A stretch of DNA of 54,968 nucleotides from a virus, in IMG/VR virus record IMGVR_UViG_3300026097_000029, positions 1 through 54,968 of that record. One strand, given 5' to 3'. The stretch's first letter is position 1; every line of letters starts with the position of its first letter. Positions 27,793-36,516 of the stretch are shown here, in pieces. The notes under the pieces were generated by a model that did no database searches, had not been told where the DNA came from, and saw only the letters and a program-made list of their open reading frames with translations. Position numbers and translations under genes: made by a program.

Positions 27793-28275
27793 TTATTTTT
27801 GTAGATTACTAAATAGTTTACTTATAATGTTGTTTAAGGTATCTCTTATTCCGTGTAACAATTTAGAAATATAATCTGTATTTTCTATATTTTTACGCTC
27901 TTTTATGCTAAGAATATTTGTAATACTACTTATACCTTCTGATACAACAAGTATTTTAAGGACTATTTCTACAAGCCATTTAAAATCGAAACCTAATACA
28001 AGAGCAACCAAAGCTAGTATCATAGGTATTAATAAAATAGTAGACTTGCTTACAATACCCCAAAGCAACACCTTAAATGAAAACTGAAGCTTGTTTATGT
28101 ATAAGGATTTAATAACACCTAAAATAGTGTCTATAACCATTAATACAGATAGAATTTTAACTATATCTAAATCTATTTGTAGAAACGCAAAAACAGCATA
28201 GATAACCATTTTAATTTCATACCAATAATCTGCTAACCAATCTGTTTTTTGTGCTACGTAATCTACAAATTTCAT
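27793..28275 (-). CDS. Phage holin, holin_4-like, 160 aa
   Basis: The protein has 160 residues with three or four hydrophobic helices: about 20-40 (MVIYAVFAFLQI), 38-58 (IVKILSVLMVIDTILGVIKS), 70-95 (LLWGIVSKSTILLIPMILAL) and 98-115. The D-T-I-L-G-V-I-K-S segment and the following G-I-V-S-K fit the toxin-secretion/lysis holin family (phage_holin_4). It precedes the amidase gene by three bases, a typical holin-endolysin pair. Confidence 0.8.
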   Translation of the reverse strand: MKFVDYVAQKTDWLADYWYEIKMVIYAVFAFLQIDLDIVKILSVLMVIDTILGVIKSLYINKLQFSFKVLLWGIVSKSTILLIPMILALVALVLGFDFKWLVEIVLKILVVSEGISSITNILSIKERKNIENTDYISKLLHGIRDTLNNIISKLFSNLQK

Positions 28276-28665
28276 CTATCTATATTCTTTTGCTGTTTTT
28301 TTTATTTCTTTTTCTGTTCTAATCCATTCAATACAATGAGATTTGCCTTTAACCCACATAGGAACATCTGCTGCATCTACTAAAAATCGTATTACATGAC
28401 CTAAGTAGTTTAGCTGTTTAGCTTTGTATCCTTTACCTAATACGCTACTTATAGGCTCTCCAAATATACCAAATAAATTAACGTGTTTTTTTAATAAACA
28501 AATATTTAAAGTTACACCAAATAAATAATTACCAAAAACATTAATATTAAAAGACTTTCTAAACGCACTATTTTCGCTTCGTTTAGTTGCTAATCTTACA
28601 ATAGTATCTACTACACTAATTAAAGTAAATATTTGTAATGCTAATATGTTCAATATCCATCCCAT
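28276..28665 (-). CDS. Hypothetical membrane-associated protein, 129 aa
   Basis: The protein has 129 residues with a hydrophobic N-terminal helix (WILNILALQIFTLISVV) and a weaker one near 45-60 (NYLFGVTLNICLL). The remainder is basic with a C-terminal charged tail. It lies directly before the holin gene and overlaps the upstream gene by one base, so a lysis accessory role is possible. No family recognised. Confidence 0.55.
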   Translation of the reverse strand: MGWILNILALQIFTLISVVDTIVRLATKRSENSAFRKSFNINVFGNYLFGVTLNICLLKKHVNLFGIFGEPISSVLGKGYKAKQLNYLGHVIRFLVDAADVPMWVKGKSHCIEWIRTEKEIKKTAKEYR

Positions 28666-29042
28666 TACTCTACTAATTCCAAGTCATCGCTTGTTGTTAT
28701 GCCATAGTTGTTAATTACACCTTGTATAGATTCTTGGTCTATAACAAACTTAGCCATTTCAAAACATCTTTGCTTAATGTTAGCTATTAAATTTGTATCG
28801 CTTTCCAAAGGTGGTAAAGCTTGCTCTAGTTGCTCTAATTCTGCGTAAGCAAATGTTTTAGGCTTAAAGTTATCTAGCTTTGCTATTCTGCCTTTACTAT
28901 CTATAAAATAGTACAAACCGCTTGCTTGTATGTTTGGTTGTACTTTGTTTAAGTTTATCTTTAAATAAACTATCGCATCTTCATTAGAGCGTGTATGCTC
29001 ATTAGGTACGTTTTTAACTGTTTTTGTTCTTAGTGTTATCAT
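28665..29042 (-). CDS. Hypothetical protein between tail fibre and lysis genes, 125 aa
   Basis: The protein has 125 residues and no membrane segment. It has strand-like segments (DAIVYLKINL, GLYYFIDSKGRIAKL) and a helical C-terminal half, and resembles small baseplate or fibre accessory proteins in size only. It overlaps the LamG-domain fibre gene by four bases. Function unknown. Confidence 0.5.
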   Translation of the reverse strand: MITLRTKTVKNVPNEHTRSNEDAIVYLKINLNKVQPNIQASGLYYFIDSKGRIAKLDNFKPKTFAYAELEQLEQALPPLESDTNLIANIKQRCFEMAKFVIDQESIQGVINNYGITTSDDLELVE

Positions 29043-30508
29043 ATTGTTGTTCCGTTTCCGTTGTTATATAAATCGCTGTCTTGCTGCGCTGTTGTTTGTC
29101 CATTTATAAATGATACTTCGTCTATTTCTCCATTAAGAAATAGAGATGTTGATCCTGATTCTCCTAAAACAATAGCATTGTTAACACTTGGTTTATTTGT
29201 AAACGTATAAACTCCCTGTATCTGATTGTTTATTTTTAAAACAAAATCAATACCGTATTTTATTTGTATAAAATAATAATTACCAACAACATAGTTTAAT
29301 GTAGATAATATATCTTGAACACTACCATTATCTCCAAAAACAGCTCTTATTTTATTATTGTTTCTAAATTGGATATAAGTTTTTAGTTCTTCAAAATTAG
29401 AACCTACATCTTGTCCTATAATGTTACAAGTTTGATTTGAATTAGCCTTTGCCCAAAAAGATAATGTGAAGTTGTTGCTATCAAAATCATTATAGATAGA
29501 AGTAGGTAAATCCACCCTACCATCAACCCCATCAAAACTATAAGCATTGCCTATTTTACCAGTCACACCTTGCGTAACACCGCCAAACAAAGTACCGTTA
29601 TAAGAGTTAACTACGTCAATAGCATTTCCGCTTGTTTCTTCTAGCTTGTAGTAAGCAACTGCATTTTGGAATAGTGCTGGTGTTGTAGTTGTCGTTACAT
29701 TAATTGTGTTGGAATAATCTGAAATATTAAAATACTCATCTGCTAAAATGATTTTGACTTTGTATGTAGTTAGTTGTTGTAATTTAATAACATAAGGTTT
29801 ATTTACATCGGTTATATTTTGAAAAAAACCATTTACAAAAACTAAAGCATATTTTAAAGTATTAACGTGGGTAGGTTGCGTAAAGCCTAACTCGACATAA
29901 GTACCACCTATTGTTGTGGCTGATAAGTCTGTTACTGCGTTTGGTTTTGTATTTGCGTTAGGATTAGATGTATCTTTGTACAAAACGCTACCACCGTTGC
30001 CTATCAACTCTGTAATATCGCCATCTCCTGTTGTAGCTGAATCAATAATTAACTGCCCAAATGTTGAGCTTTCAAAAACCCTGTCGTCGCCTGTTGTACT
30101 ACCTATACTTGTAGCATTAGGAAAAGCCATAATTGCACCACCTAATCTCCTTAATGCAAAATCTTCTATTGCAGTTATAGCAGGCAAATAAATAAATATA
30201 TTTTGGTTTACTTGTAAAGATGCTCTATTGTTTATGCAATATCCTTCTAAATCTACAAAATAAGTCATATTTTTATCTACAAAATTTACCCCGATTGATA
30301 ATTCATAATTAGTTTCAATTCTAAAAGCTACATTTTCTCCATTAATTTCAAAATCTTTTATATCACTTGTAGAATAATTACTTGAATTTGCAAAATAACT
30401 AATAACATCTGATTCATTAGTAACTATTGATGCCACGCCACCCCAAAAAGTATTAAACCTTTTACCGCTTATATAATTAGCAAAAAAATTTAAAGATGGA
30501 CTTCTCAT
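29039..30508 (-). CDS. Tail fibre/adhesin with Fn3-like and LamG domains, 489 aa
   Basis: Residues about 195-275 form a fibronectin type III-like domain (KPNAVTDLSATTIGGTYVEL to NTINVTTTTTP). Residues about 285-485 form a LamG/concanavalin-like domain: VAYYKLEETSGNAIDVVNSY, GVTGKIGNAYSFDG, FTLSFWAKAN and GEIDEVSFING are its usual landmarks. LamG domains bind sugars, so this is a receptor-binding candidate. The N-terminal 190 residues include Ala/Leu-rich turns resembling a short repeat domain (TAIEDFALRRLGGAIMAFPN). It is the last fibre gene before lysis. Confidence 0.75.
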   Translation of the reverse strand: MRSPSLNFFANYISGKRFNTFWGGVASIVTNESDVISYFANSSNYSTSDIKDFEINGENVAFRIETNYELSIGVNFVDKNMTYFVDLEGYCINNRASLQVNQNIFIYLPAITAIEDFALRRLGGAIMAFPNATSIGSTTGDDRVFESSTFGQLIIDSATTGDGDITELIGNGGSVLYKDTSNPNANTKPNAVTDLSATTIGGTYVELGFTQPTHVNTLKYALVFVNGFFQNITDVNKPYVIKLQQLTTYKVKIILADEYFNISDYSNTINVTTTTTPALFQNAVAYYKLEETSGNAIDVVNSYNGTLFGGVTQGVTGKIGNAYSFDGVDGRVDLPTSIYNDFDSNNFTLSFWAKANSNQTCNIIGQDVGSNFEELKTYIQFRNNNKIRAVFGDNGSVQDILSTLNYVVGNYYFIQIKYGIDFVLKINNQIQGVYTFTNKPSVNNAIVLGESGSTSLFLNGEIDEVSFINGQTTAQQDSDLYNNGNGTTI

Positions 30509-32259
30509 TATTCTAAAGTATTTATTCTTAATCTATGTACGCCTGTCTCAACGCTACCTAAATAAGCCATATCAAAATCGTTAACTATTTCAACAACTCC
30601 TAAATAAGCATTTAATGTTTGCCCTGTTGCAGCTACAAATGTAATTGTTCCTATTGCTCCATCTGCTCTTTCGTAAGATGTGTCTGTGATATTTGTATCT
30701 ACTGTAACTGTTACATCGCTTGTTCCGTTGTCTATTAAAACTCTACGCCCATTTTGAGATAAACCACTTACTAAGTCTGATGTGTTTAAATTTATTACCG
30801 ATGCACTTAAATCTGCTGTTACTGTTGTTGTTTCAACGTCAGGTTTATTCTTAATAAAGTCATCAGCAGTATTGTCTGTTTGATTCCAATCAGACTGCAC
30901 ATTTACTTCTGCTCCAGCTTCAATGCCATTTAATTTATCTCTTTCAGATTGTAAAAACTTTCTAGTATTAACACCATCAGAAATATCGTCTAAAGTATCT
31001 GTAGGTTTTTGAAACTCATCTCCTGTAGCGTACTTGTTTGTAGTTCCTTCTGTTACAATATCGGTATCTAAAGCTATATTTTCAAAAAGACCATTAGCAT
31101 CTTTGTATCTTAAAATATCTCCTTCTGTAGGATTATTTATTTTAACACCTTCGTCTTTATTTATGTTTGAGCCTATTGAAGGTCTTACAAATATAACTCC
31201 TTGTGTTGCGTGAGAGTTTATTACCGCTGCAACTTGTACTATATTGTTTGGTGCTTGTGGTATGTTTGTTTGAAACTTTCCTATGTCTGTTGTAGATGCG
31301 TATAAAATATCTCCTTCCGAAAAAGAGCTTGTATTTAAACCTCTTATTCTACCAAACCATAAAACCTTACCTTCTTCTCCATTTGCTATATCTTCTGCTG
31401 TTACTCCCATAAATAAAGAGCTTACAAAACTTCCGTTTGCTAAAAAAGGCTCTATAAGTAATCTTCCACTTGCTCCTAAAGTTCCTGCAAATCTTACAGG
31501 TATTCCTTTTGCTATTGTAGCGTTAGATTGATTTTTTACAGGATAAAACACATCTCCGCCAATTACTTGTTTGTATCCATTAAGATACACTTCTAATGCC
31601 TTATCGTTTTCGTTAAAGAATGTTGTACCTTCTGTTGTAGGAGTGTTTGTTGGGGTAACATCAAACTTTACGTATCCTGCTTCTAAACCAAACTCTCCTA
31701 ATTCTACGTCTTGTGTTGCTCCTGTGTAAGGTACTTTTTCGTTTAAAGATGTTCTTGATATTATTTGTATATCGGCAGATGTAAGTGCAGTAGATTCTGT
31801 ACCAAAACTATTATTTACCGCTAAATCGTTCAACGTCCAAACTATAGAATATTCTCCGTATGTTGCCGAAAAAAAAGGTATTTCTGATTTTTCAAATACT
31901 ACATCTGGTTTTATAGTGTTTGTTGCTGCTGCACAAAAATCTTCTGCACCTAAAGATTGTAAATCAGTTAAAGGGTCTGTTATATCTACTCTTACAGGCT
32001 TGTTTGGAGTTTCTGAAACACTACCGCCACCACTAGATAAAACTACCCAATTATCTGAGTTAGTCCTATCTAAACCATTCCACTTATAATGCTCTTTACT
32101 TTCTTCTGAGTAAACAATAATACCTTCATAGATATTGTCTAACTGTGCTGAGTTTAATAAATCTGCATCGTTAATAACAACTTCTCTGTCGTCTGGTGGT
32201 GTTGGGTTTTGTATCTTAAAACCGCCTGGTACATTAAATGCTCCGTTGTACTTTGCCAT
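30508..32259 (-). CDS. Tail fibre protein, 583 aa
   Basis: The opening MAKYNGAFNVPGGFKIQNP and IYEGIIVYSEESKEHYKWNG are typical of phage fibre adaptor regions. Residues about 235-370 form the domain common in phage fibres that begins YPVKNQSNATIAKGIPVRF and ends VIFVRPSIGSN. A trimerisation-type region follows (GINTRKFLQSERDKLNGIEA-like, residues about 415-445), then a beta-rich C-terminus. It shares its one-base overlaps with both neighbours, so the fibre genes form one transcript. Confidence 0.7.
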   Translation of the reverse strand: MAKYNGAFNVPGGFKIQNPTPPDDREVVINDADLLNSAQLDNIYEGIIVYSEESKEHYKWNGLDRTNSDNWVVLSSGGGSVSETPNKPVRVDITDPLTDLQSLGAEDFCAAATNTIKPDVVFEKSEIPFFSATYGEYSIVWTLNDLAVNNSFGTESTALTSADIQIISRTSLNEKVPYTGATQDVELGEFGLEAGYVKFDVTPTNTPTTEGTTFFNENDKALEVYLNGYKQVIGGDVFYPVKNQSNATIAKGIPVRFAGTLGASGRLLIEPFLANGSFVSSLFMGVTAEDIANGEEGKVLWFGRIRGLNTSSFSEGDILYASTTDIGKFQTNIPQAPNNIVQVAAVINSHATQGVIFVRPSIGSNINKDEGVKINNPTEGDILRYKDANGLFENIALDTDIVTEGTTNKYATGDEFQKPTDTLDDISDGVNTRKFLQSERDKLNGIEAGAEVNVQSDWNQTDNTADDFIKNKPDVETTTVTADLSASVINLNTSDLVSGLSQNGRRVLIDNGTSDVTVTVDTNITDTSYERADGAIGTITFVAATGQTLNAYLGVVEIVNDFDMAYLGSVETGVHRLRINTLE

Positions 32260-32260
32260 A

Positions 32261-33679
32261 TTATTCTAATCTATATGTGAAAACACCTGTTGAAGTGTTA
32301 ATTATATATTGCGTTAAAGTAAGAGATGTTCCGTCTTGATACTCTACTGTTATTGCTTGCTCTGTATAAGCACTAGATGCTAAAGCAAATCCTGTTCCTG
32401 TCTCTATTATATCTGCCCCCGATTTAGTGCTTAAAAACACCCCATACTCTCCAGCAGGTACTGTTATTTGTGTAGTAGCACTTCCTTGAATTATTTTACT
32501 TAACGATGAGCTTAAGTTTGTGTAACTATTTCCATTAAACCCTGCATTAGTATTAGCTGAACCTTTCCATTGTGGTATAATAGATACTGCTGTTCTGCTT
32601 AATGACACGTTTCGTGTACTTAAATCTGATGAGTTTTGAAATGTTACTTGAAATGATTTAGATAGGTTACTAACTATGTTATTAAAAGTTTGGCTTCCGT
32701 TAGGGCTTAATGCCACATTATTTCCATCAAAAGTTGCAGAAACTATTGTATCGTCTCTCTCTGTTACTGCGTAATTAAAAGTTATGCTTACGCCACCTAT
32801 TAAGTTTCTCTCGAAAGTTGAAGGTGTCCTAGATAATGATATTGTTCCTTCTTCATAAACTAATTCTTTTAACCTAGAAACGTTATCTTCTGAAAACGCA
32901 AATGCTGGTAATGGTATTCTAGAAACTTCTGTTGCGTCTTTATTTAGTAATAAATCGTTAAGGTCTCTACCTAATAAATACTCTGGTATAGGGTCGCCTG
33001 TTTCAAAGCCTGTTTGGTCTACTAGGTTAAAGTCTGATAATGTTGTTTGTTGCTCTCCAAAACCTGTAAGACCGCTATTACCTTGATATAAATAAGACTC
33101 TACTTCTGAGTTAACTGTTACTGTAAAAACAGTAAACCCTTCTGACAAAGTTTGAATATCAATAGGTGGGTTTATGTTGTTTACTGCTTGAGATATGTTT
33201 AGCGGTTGTATTTCTCCTAAAGCTATTATATCTGTTGTAGAATCTTGCTCTATGTTTTCTACAACCAAAGGTTTGTCTGATATTACTTGTAGGTTTTGAG
33301 ATGTTATTTGAGTATCGTTTACTCCGTAAACACCTTTGCCTAAATTTTTTAATGCTATAACAAAAAAACGATTACCCCTATTTAACTTAAAGAAGTATAT
33401 ATCATTTGCTTCTATTGTTAATGACGGAGATAATGAATTTACTAAAGAAGCTGCTTCTTGCAATACTGTTTGTGTAGCACTAGGAGTTTCTATTGTTGGT
33501 AAGGTAAACGATTTAATTACATTATCTTGGTTTATTGTACCAAACTCTGATGCAATAAAGTCTTTTAAACCACCTACTGTATAGTTTTTGGTTTTATTAT
33601 TATCGTCTCCATCCGAGCCTAAAACAATATCGTTAATTGTTATATCGTTATCTCTTACGTATGTTAATATTTTAGCCAT
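32261..33679 (-). CDS. Tail fibre-like protein, 472 aa, paralogue of the 668-aa fibre
   Basis: The N-terminus MAKILTYVRDNDITINDIVL then GSDGDDNNKTKNYTVGGL parallels that of the protein at 34418-36424, so both probably use the same docking module. A repeated motif G-x-G-V-Y-G-x-N-D-T-Q occurs at residues 114-125, with a weaker copy near 204-215. The C-terminal part has Ig-like, Ser/Thr/Asn-rich strands and ends in a short beta segment (VFTYRLE). It is a candidate host-recognition protein. Confidence 0.6.
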   Translation of the reverse strand: MAKILTYVRDNDITINDIVLGSDGDDNNKTKNYTVGGLKDFIASEFGTINQDNVIKSFTLPTIETPSATQTVLQEAASLVNSLSPSLTIEANDIYFFKLNRGNRFFVIALKNLGKGVYGVNDTQITSQNLQVISDKPLVVENIEQDSTTDIIALGEIQPLNISQAVNNINPPIDIQTLSEGFTVFTVTVNSEVESYLYQGNSGLTGFGEQQTTLSDFNLVDQTGFETGDPIPEYLLGRDLNDLLLNKDATEVSRIPLPAFAFSEDNVSRLKELVYEEGTISLSRTPSTFERNLIGGVSITFNYAVTERDDTIVSATFDGNNVALSPNGSQTFNNIVSNLSKSFQVTFQNSSDLSTRNVSLSRTAVSIIPQWKGSANTNAGFNGNSYTNLSSSLSKIIQGSATTQITVPAGEYGVFLSTKSGADIIETGTGFALASSAYTEQAITVEYQDGTSLTLTQYIINTSTGVFTYRLE

Positions 33680-34414
33680 TTAATCGAAGCTTATAAATTG
33701 ATTTAAGTTAACAGTTACTCCTTTGCTTTCTAACTCATCTATAAAAGGTTGCATTGTTGGTGTTGCTAAAGAGTCGTGGTTTCCTAATATTTCAACTAAA
33801 CCATTTACCTGCCAAGTTGTTTCTGATAAATCTTCTAGTAAGTTAGTTACATCATTTTCACTCATTCCTGAGCCGCCTGTTGTTTTTATAGATAAGGTTT
33901 TCATCTGTGTAATCCAACTACGTCTATTGTACGTAGAGAAGTCTCCTGTTCCATTTATTTTGAATGACCTACAGTTGTAAGGTATATCTTCTACATTTAA
34001 GCTAAGGTTGTTATTGTTTACAATCTCTATTTTAGTTAACGAAGACGGTAAATCTTTTATGTCTCCTGATGTTAAACCGCCAGATGAGTTTTCTAACAAA
34101 ACTAACTCTTGTAGCTTGTTTAACGCACTAAGTTTGTCTAACGAAAATATAAAAGAGTTGTTTGTTGTTAACTTTAATACGCTATTTGATATTACATAAA
34201 GTTTAGAATCTAAATCGTTTTTATTAGTGTCAATATAATCTTGACCGCTTAATATTTTAGCTTTAGATACTCCATTGTCATAAACCGCATAGTAATCGCT
34301 AGAAACAAACTGTATGTTTAAAAAATCATCAAAATTAGACGTAGTATTGTCTTTTGTTAAAACAATAGTTTCGCTTTTTTCTGATATTGTATTTAGTAGC
34401 AGTTTATTAATCAT
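33680..34414 (-). CDS. Leucine-rich-repeat-like tail protein, 244 aa
   Basis: Residues about 85-215 show leucine-rich-repeat spacing: NKLQELVLLENSSGGLTSGD, SLTKIEIVNNNNLSLNVEDI and the strand RSFKINGTGDFS. These suggest a small LRR solenoid that would expose a binding face. It sits between the two paralogous fibre genes, one base from one and three from the other, so it is likely a receptor-contact or fibre tip protein. Specific partner unknown. Confidence 0.5.
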   Translation of the reverse strand: MINKLLLNTISEKSETIVLTKDNTTSNFDDFLNIQFVSSDYYAVYDNGVSKAKILSGQDYIDTNKNDLDSKLYVISNSVLKLTTNNSFIFSLDKLSALNKLQELVLLENSSGGLTSGDIKDLPSSLTKIEIVNNNNLSLNVEDIPYNCRSFKINGTGDFSTYNRRSWITQMKTLSIKTTGGSGMSENDVTNLLEDLSETTWQVNGLVEILGNHDSLATPTMQPFIDELESKGVTVNLNQFISFD

Positions 34415-34417
34415 TAA

Positions 34418-36424
34418 TTACTTTGTTATAACTTCTATGAATACGCTTTTTAAAATAGCGTCTGTGTTCTCAGAAAACTGAAACTTAATTGTGCCAGGAA
34501 AAACTATTTCTGCTGTTCGTTTAAGTGGTATTCTTCTAGATGCAACTAGCTTGTAATCATCAACAGTATTCATTACTATTCTTCCTAATCTATAGTCTTT
34601 GCTTGATGTCGAACCTATACCCGTAACTAGAGTTACTAAAAGCTCATTGTTTGCAGTAACATTAGTTGCTTCTATTTCTATTTCTATGTTTATAATATCT
34701 CCTATGCTAAGACCAGTAAAGTCTAAATCTCCTGTACTTGTGTTAAAAAAATCTGTTTTGCCACTTACTATTCTTTTAGTTGTATCTGGAGAAACGCCAT
34801 CTACTAAAAATGTGGTTGACGAATCGGCAACATAAGATGTTTGAGTTGTAGCGGAGTTTCCGTAATAGTAAGTGCCAACATCAACGCCTTGTGAACTCTT
34901 ACTTAATGTTACATCGTATCTGTTCGATGAATCGTTGTAGATAAAACTAGCTATTTGATTTGGCTCTAAAACAGTTTCGGTTAAGTTTGATACCGAAGAC
35001 AAAGTAATATTTGCAGGTGTATTGTTTTTAATAATATAACTTAATCCGTCTGTAGGGTTGTTTAGTGTTATAGTATCTACAAAATCTTTAGCTTCTATTA
35101 CTGAGTTGTGATACCTGTAGTCTACAGAAAAGTTTGTGTTGAAACTAAAATAATTTTCTTTTGCAGATATTAAATTAAACTTATTATCTGAGTATATCCA
35201 TTTTTGAAGAACATTAATTGCTTTAATAAGAACAAAAGCATAATCTCCTGACTCAGGAAAAGTTATGTTAGATAAGTCGTCTTTGTTTCCGTATGTACCC
35301 CTGTAAGATACAGAGCTATCTACATAATTTTCGTCTGCATAATTAGCATCGTTATTAAAAACAGAAACATCTGTGGGTATCGATACAGAAGGAACGTCAT
35401 CTAGTGTTATAAACTGAGAAACAGTATTATCGTAATTAGATAAATCTAAGTTTCTGAATCCATCGTAAATCTTAATTATATCACTTTTACTGTTGGTTAA
35501 TTGCGTACCACCTGTTCCGTATATCCCTTTACCACGAGTTATTATGTATAAGCAATTATATGCTACAGAAGTTGTAGGCACTCTAAAGTTTTGTGCAGAA
35601 ATTACTCCATAAAAATCTTGGTTTACTTCAAATTTAGGTAAAGCATTTACTGCTGCAACTACTGCATCAATCTCGTCTGCATCATTGTCGTAGTAATCTG
35701 AAGCTGTATTGACCGTTACAATACTTCCTTTTATATTTCTATCTTCTTCAAAAGCTAAGGTTTCTGAATTAGTAAACTCTGCAAAGTCTGAATCTGTAGA
35801 TTGAGTATCGTTTGCTCCGTAAACACCATTTGTTCCTACAAACAATGTAAAGTAGCTTACTGAGTCTTGTATGTAAGTGAATAAGTAGTTTGTATCAGGG
35901 TCTGTTAGGTTAACAGAAGGCACAAGACTATTTACTTCTTCGCTTACTGTTGTTCCTGTAATATCTCCTAAATCTATAGTTACTGTTAGCCCCAAACTAG
36001 AAATATCTTCTTGACTTGGTTTGCTAGCATTTAAAAGTATTAAGTCTTTAAATTCTAAGCTGTCTGATACAGGCTCGTAAACACCATTACCTAAAGGAAA
36101 TAAATAAACTATCTTAGCGTACTCTAACGTAGATTGTACTGCTCCTGATACATTTGTTGGTTTAAAAAACTGAAATATAACAGGTGTGTCTCCTACGTCT
36201 ACAGTAATATTTATTTCAGCAAGACTATCCGACATAGATTCGCCTTCTGTTAAAACAACGTTTACTACTTTAGGAATGCTATTTATTGCTTGCGATTGTA
36301 TAGATTGAATAATAGAATCTATCCTATAGTTAGATGTTTTGTTGTTTTCATTAGCTTGAGAGCCTATTAAAAGGTCATCTCCGCTAGGCGTTGTATCTAT
36401 GCTATATGTTGAAATTCTTGCCAT
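34418..36424 (-). CDS. Tail fibre protein with internal repeats, 668 aa
   Basis: This is the first gene of the late minus-strand operon, next to a perfect -7 box. The N-terminus (MARISTYSIDTTPSGDDLLI) parallels the 472-residue protein. A motif of the form F-x-L-x-x-G-x-G-V-Y-G-x-N-D-T-Q recurs near residues 112, 200 and 297, each about 90 residues apart, so the middle of the protein is probably a row of like beta domains. The C-terminal 250 residues are another beta-rich region. It most likely builds a tail spike or fibre. Confidence 0.6.
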   Translation of the reverse strand: MARISTYSIDTTPSGDDLLIGSQANENNKTSNYRIDSIIQSIQSQAINSIPKVVNVVLTEGESMSDSLAEINITVDVGDTPVIFQFFKPTNVSGAVQSTLEYAKIVYLFPLGNGVYEPVSDSLEFKDLILLNASKPSQEDISSLGLTVTIDLGDITGTTVSEEVNSLVPSVNLTDPDTNYLFTYIQDSVSYFTLFVGTNGVYGANDTQSTDSDFAEFTNSETLAFEEDRNIKGSIVTVNTASDYYDNDADEIDAVVAAVNALPKFEVNQDFYGVISAQNFRVPTTSVAYNCLYIITRGKGIYGTGGTQLTNSKSDIIKIYDGFRNLDLSNYDNTVSQFITLDDVPSVSIPTDVSVFNNDANYADENYVDSSVSYRGTYGNKDDLSNITFPESGDYAFVLIKAINVLQKWIYSDNKFNLISAKENYFSFNTNFSVDYRYHNSVIEAKDFVDTITLNNPTDGLSYIIKNNTPANITLSSVSNLTETVLEPNQIASFIYNDSSNRYDVTLSKSSQGVDVGTYYYGNSATTQTSYVADSSTTFLVDGVSPDTTKRIVSGKTDFFNTSTGDLDFTGLSIGDIINIEIEIEATNVTANNELLVTLVTGIGSTSSKDYRLGRIVMNTVDDYKLVASRRIPLKRTAEIVFPGTIKFQFSENTDAILKSVFIEVITK

Positions 36425-36448
36425 AAATGAAAAATATTTTTAATAATA

Positions 36449-36456
36449 CAAAGATA
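36449..36456 (-). promoter_or_regulatory. -7 box TATCTTTG of the tail-fibre operon
   Basis: A perfect TAnnTTTG on the minus strand, 24 bases before the ATG of the 668-residue fibre protein. It is divergent from the groEL promoter, about 26 bases away, so the two transcripts share one 92-base control region. Confidence 0.65.
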
Positions 36457-36482
36457 ACAAATATTAATTTTAATTATTTTAC

Positions 36483-36490
36483 TAACTTTG
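36483..36490 (+). promoter_or_regulatory. -7 box TAACTTTG of the groEL-groES operon
   Basis: TAACTTTG fits TAnnTTTG and lies 26 bases before the groEL ATG at 36517. A TAAAAAAAATATAAA stretch precedes the start codon, typical of Bacteroidetes. No clear -33 TTTG. Confidence 0.6.
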
Positions 36491-36516
36491 AGCATTCAAT
36501 TTAAAAAAAATATAAA

